Source of the DNA: an uncultured Clostridia bacterium
GTDB taxonomy: Bacteria > Bacillota > Clostridia > Christensenellales > Borkfalkiaceae
NCBI GenBank assembly: GCA_947587775.1
Contig: CANPYD010000062.1
Coordinates: forward strand, 1-6,141
Length of the DNA: 6,141 bases
Direction of reading: 5' to 3'
Each line of letters begins with the position of its first letter. The first letter of the stretch is position 1. Below are positions 4,375 through 6,141 of this stretch, piece after piece. A program made the position numbers and the translations under genes. The notes beneath the pieces were generated by a model. The model did not search any database and was not told the DNA's origin. It saw nothing but the letters and a program-made list of their open reading frames with translations.

Positions 4375-6141
4375 GATTCCCCTCTTCGCGATAATAATTG
4401 ATAAGGCACCCCCTCAGCAGGATCTCCCGCTCGGTCGGCGTAAGGGAACCGACAGAGAGTTCAAGATCTTTGATATTTTTTCCGTGAATGACCTTTGCGC
4501 GGAACTGCGTTTCGCCCCCCTTCAAAAGCTCGGCGACGTTTTCGAGATAGACATAGTCCCCGACTTTGAGATCGGGCTTTTCCGCCGTAAAGGGAAGCAT
4601 GCCCCAGTTGATGAGATTGGAGCGGTAACGCTTTGTCGCGTACTCCTTGCAGATATTCGCAACGCCCCCGAGCACCCGCTGGCAGCTCGCCGCCTGTTCG
4701 CGTGCGGAGCCGTCCCCGGGCTTTTTGGAAACGACCGCACTGCCGAGCACCGTGCCCTCCGCGGGGACAAAGCCGTGAAGTTCCTTCAAAACCTCTGCGG
4801 GAAGCACTCCGTTTCCTTTACGCGCCTCTTCTTGCGCACGGACGGATTTTGCCCGTCCGACATAGGAAGGATCCTTGCGGGAAAGCGCAAATTCGCTCAA
4901 TCTTTCGGGATTCGAACGGTAGGAAGAGGTCTCCCCCGAGGGGATCAGTTCGTCCGTCGTCGTGACGGGATCGTCCAGTACAGAGACGATCTTGATCAAG
5001 AGATGCTTTCCGAGGGGCGAAAAATGAGGCCAGTCGGCGATATTGGGCCCGTAGACGAGCTCCACATCCTCCTGCGGCTTACCCGCGCCGTGATAGACTC
5101 TGTTTTGATAGATCGTCCCGTCGAAATGATATTTTTTGATTCTTTTATTGTATTCGAAATCGAGCGCGGAGGTCAGAATGCCGCCGTTTGCCGCCGTGGC
5201 GGCGATGGAACGGGCGTCCATGAGGGCGACCGCGGCGAGCTGCCCTTCCCCGGGTTTGCTACCCTCGCGGTTTTCAAAGTTGCGCGTCGTATGGCGGATG
5301 GAAAGGCCATTGTTCTGCGGAATGTCTCCCGCGCCGAAACAGGGGCCGCAGAACGCCGTCTTGACGACTGCTCCCGCCCGCATGAGCACGGATGAATACC
5401 CGCCCTCGTTCAGCGCTTGGGCTATGGGTTGGGAAGCGGGATAGACGGAAAGCTCGAATTCCCCCGCGCCGATGCTCTTTTCGCGCAGGATCTCCGCGGC
5501 TTCCGCAAGATTTTCATAACTTCCCCCCGCGCAGCCTGCGATCACCGCCTGCGTGACGTGCACCTTCCCGTCCTTGATGAGATGGGAAAGGCTGAACGAC
5601 GGGTTGAGTTTTTTCCCCTGCGCCTCAACGTTACTTAAAATCTCCTCCGCGTGCTCTGTAAACTCCTTGATCGTAAAGACGTTCGACGGATGGAACGGAA
5701 GCGCGATCATGGGCTCGATACGGCTCAAATCGATCGTCACCGCGCCGTCGTAGTAGGCGGGCTGGGCTGGATGAAGCTCTCTGAAATCCCCCTCTCTGCC
5801 GTGGACCGCGTAATATTCCTTCGTCTTGCCGTCCGTCTCCCATACGGAAGAAAGGCAGGCCGTTTCCGTCGTCATCACGTCGATCCCGCAGCGCAGATCC
5901 ATGGAGAGATTGGCGATCCCGGGGCCGATGAACTCCAAAATTTTATTCTTTACGAAATTGTTCCCGTAGGTCGCCTTGATGAGCGCGAGGGCGACGTCCT
6001 GCGGCCCCACGCCGCGGCGGAGTTTGCCCTTGAGGTAGACGGCGATGATCTCGGGACGCGGGATATCGTACGTCCTGCCGAGGAGCTGTTTGACGAGCTC
6101 TCCCCCGCCTTCGCCCACGCCGAGCATGCCGAGCGCACCGT
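4364..6141 (-). CDS. Aconitase-superfamily hydratase, C-terminal part (5' end outside window)
   Basis: This is a [4Fe-4S] dehydratase of the aconitase superfamily, single-chain type with a C-terminal swivel domain, resembling the YbhJ-like proteins often annotated as aconitate hydratase or simply hydratase. About 590 codons are visible. The reading frame is open through the right edge (GALG before the first internal Met at 6127), so that Met is not the true start; family members run to roughly 750 residues. Counting from that Met, the cluster cysteines are Cys199 in AGCAGGSYENL and Cys260/Cys263 in CGPCFGAGD. Substrate-binding signs are RNFENREGSKPGEG (282-295), SYRSN (402-406) and swivel-domain GDGSAREQAA (471-480), where Ser474 and Arg476 match the aconitase active-site SxR. 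The usual CTNSS is CAGGS here, so citrate/isocitrate as substrate is likely but not certain. It shares an 11-base overlap with the macrodomain gene. Confidence 0.9.
   Translation of the reverse strand, partial: GALGMLGVGEGGGELVKQLLGRTYDIPRPEIIAVYLKGKLRRGVGPQDVALALIKATYGNNFVKNKILEFIGPGIANLSMDLRCGIDVMTTETACLSSVWETDGKTKEYYAVHGREGDFRELHPAQPAYYDGAVTIDLSRIEPMIALPFHPSNVFTIKEFTEHAEEILSNVEAQGKKLNPSFSLSHLIKDGKVHVTQAVIAGCAGGSYENLAEAAEILREKSIGAGEFELSVYPASQPIAQALNEGGYSSVLMRAGAVVKTAFCGPCFGAGDIPQNNGLSIRHTTRNFENREGSKPGEGQLAAVALMDARSIAATAANGGILTSALDFEYNKRIKKYHFDGTIYQNRVYHGAGKPQEDVELVYGPNIADWPHFSPLGKHLLIKIVSVLDDPVTTTDELIPSGETSSYRSNPERLSEFALSRKDPSYVGRAKSVRAQEEARKGNGVLPAEVLKELHGFVPAEGTVLGSAVVSKKPGDGSAREQAASCQRVLGGVANICKEYATKRYRSNLINWGMLPFTAEKPDLKVGDYVYLENVAELLKGGETQFRAKVIHGKNIKDLELSVGSLTPTEREILLRGCLINYYREEGNHDA
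4379..4384 (-). promoter_or_regulatory. Macrodomain gene ribosome binding site inside the hydratase 3' end
   Basis: The minus strand reads GAGGGG four bases before the ATG at 4374-4372. It lies inside the last codons of the hydratase gene and supports the MTLDEMKRS start over the internal Met6. Confidence 0.6.

Noticed and set aside
4373..5395. A 340-codon open frame on the plus strand opposite the hydratase gene
   Set aside because: It is antisense to a clearly homologous gene, has no recognisable domain, and long antisense frames are expected in GC-rich coding DNA with biased third positions.
1..6141. tRNA, rRNA, CRISPR array, insertion sequence or phage genes
   Set aside because: Nearly all of the window is accounted for by five housekeeping-type genes; no regularly spaced repeats, transposase or integrase motifs, or RNA gene signatures are visible.

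Overview
The window reads as ordinary chromosomal DNA from a bacterium, most likely an anaerobic member of the Bacillota (Clostridia-type). The grounds are strong GGAGG-type ribosome binding sites, a TTG start, tightly packed genes and protein families common in that group, including a zinc-type macrodomain hydrolase and a CAGGSYEN-type aconitase-family hydratase. The genes are GC-rich; the one real intergenic gap is AT-rich. The taxonomic call is an inference from style and gene families, not from a marker gene.

All five genes lie on the minus strand, so transcription runs from high to low coordinates. In that order they are: an aconitase-superfamily hydratase (6141 to 4364, 5' end outside the window), a zinc-type macrodomain ADP-ribosyl hydrolase (4374 to 3532, overlapping the hydratase by 11 bp), glycerol kinase glpK (3522 to 2056, 9 bp after the macrodomain gene), a 145-bp intergenic region (2055 to 1911), phosphoglucosamine mutase glmM (1910 to 570, TTG start) and glucosamine-6-phosphate synthase glmS (570 to 1, C-terminal part outside the window, sharing one base with glmM). 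The first three look like one transcription unit. glmM-glmS looks like a second one, or a distal part separated by a regulatory gap.

glmS and glmM make consecutive steps toward UDP-GlcNAc (fructose-6-P to GlcN-6-P to GlcN-1-P), which feeds peptidoglycan. glpK phosphorylates glycerol. The hydratase probably handles citrate/isocitrate-like acids, but its substrate cannot be fixed from sequence. The macrodomain protein probably removes ADP-ribose from a protein; no sirtuin, lipoate ligase or GcvH-like partner is in view, so its target is unknown.

The least explained part is the glpK-glmM gap. It holds a cluster of overlapping palindromes built from the half-site ACATA/TATGT, a long hyphenated inverted repeat that ends in the glpK stop codon, and a hairpin that runs into the glmM ribosome binding site. 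I found no clearly new multi-gene system. The best candidates for follow-up are this regulatory gap and the isolated macrodomain gene.
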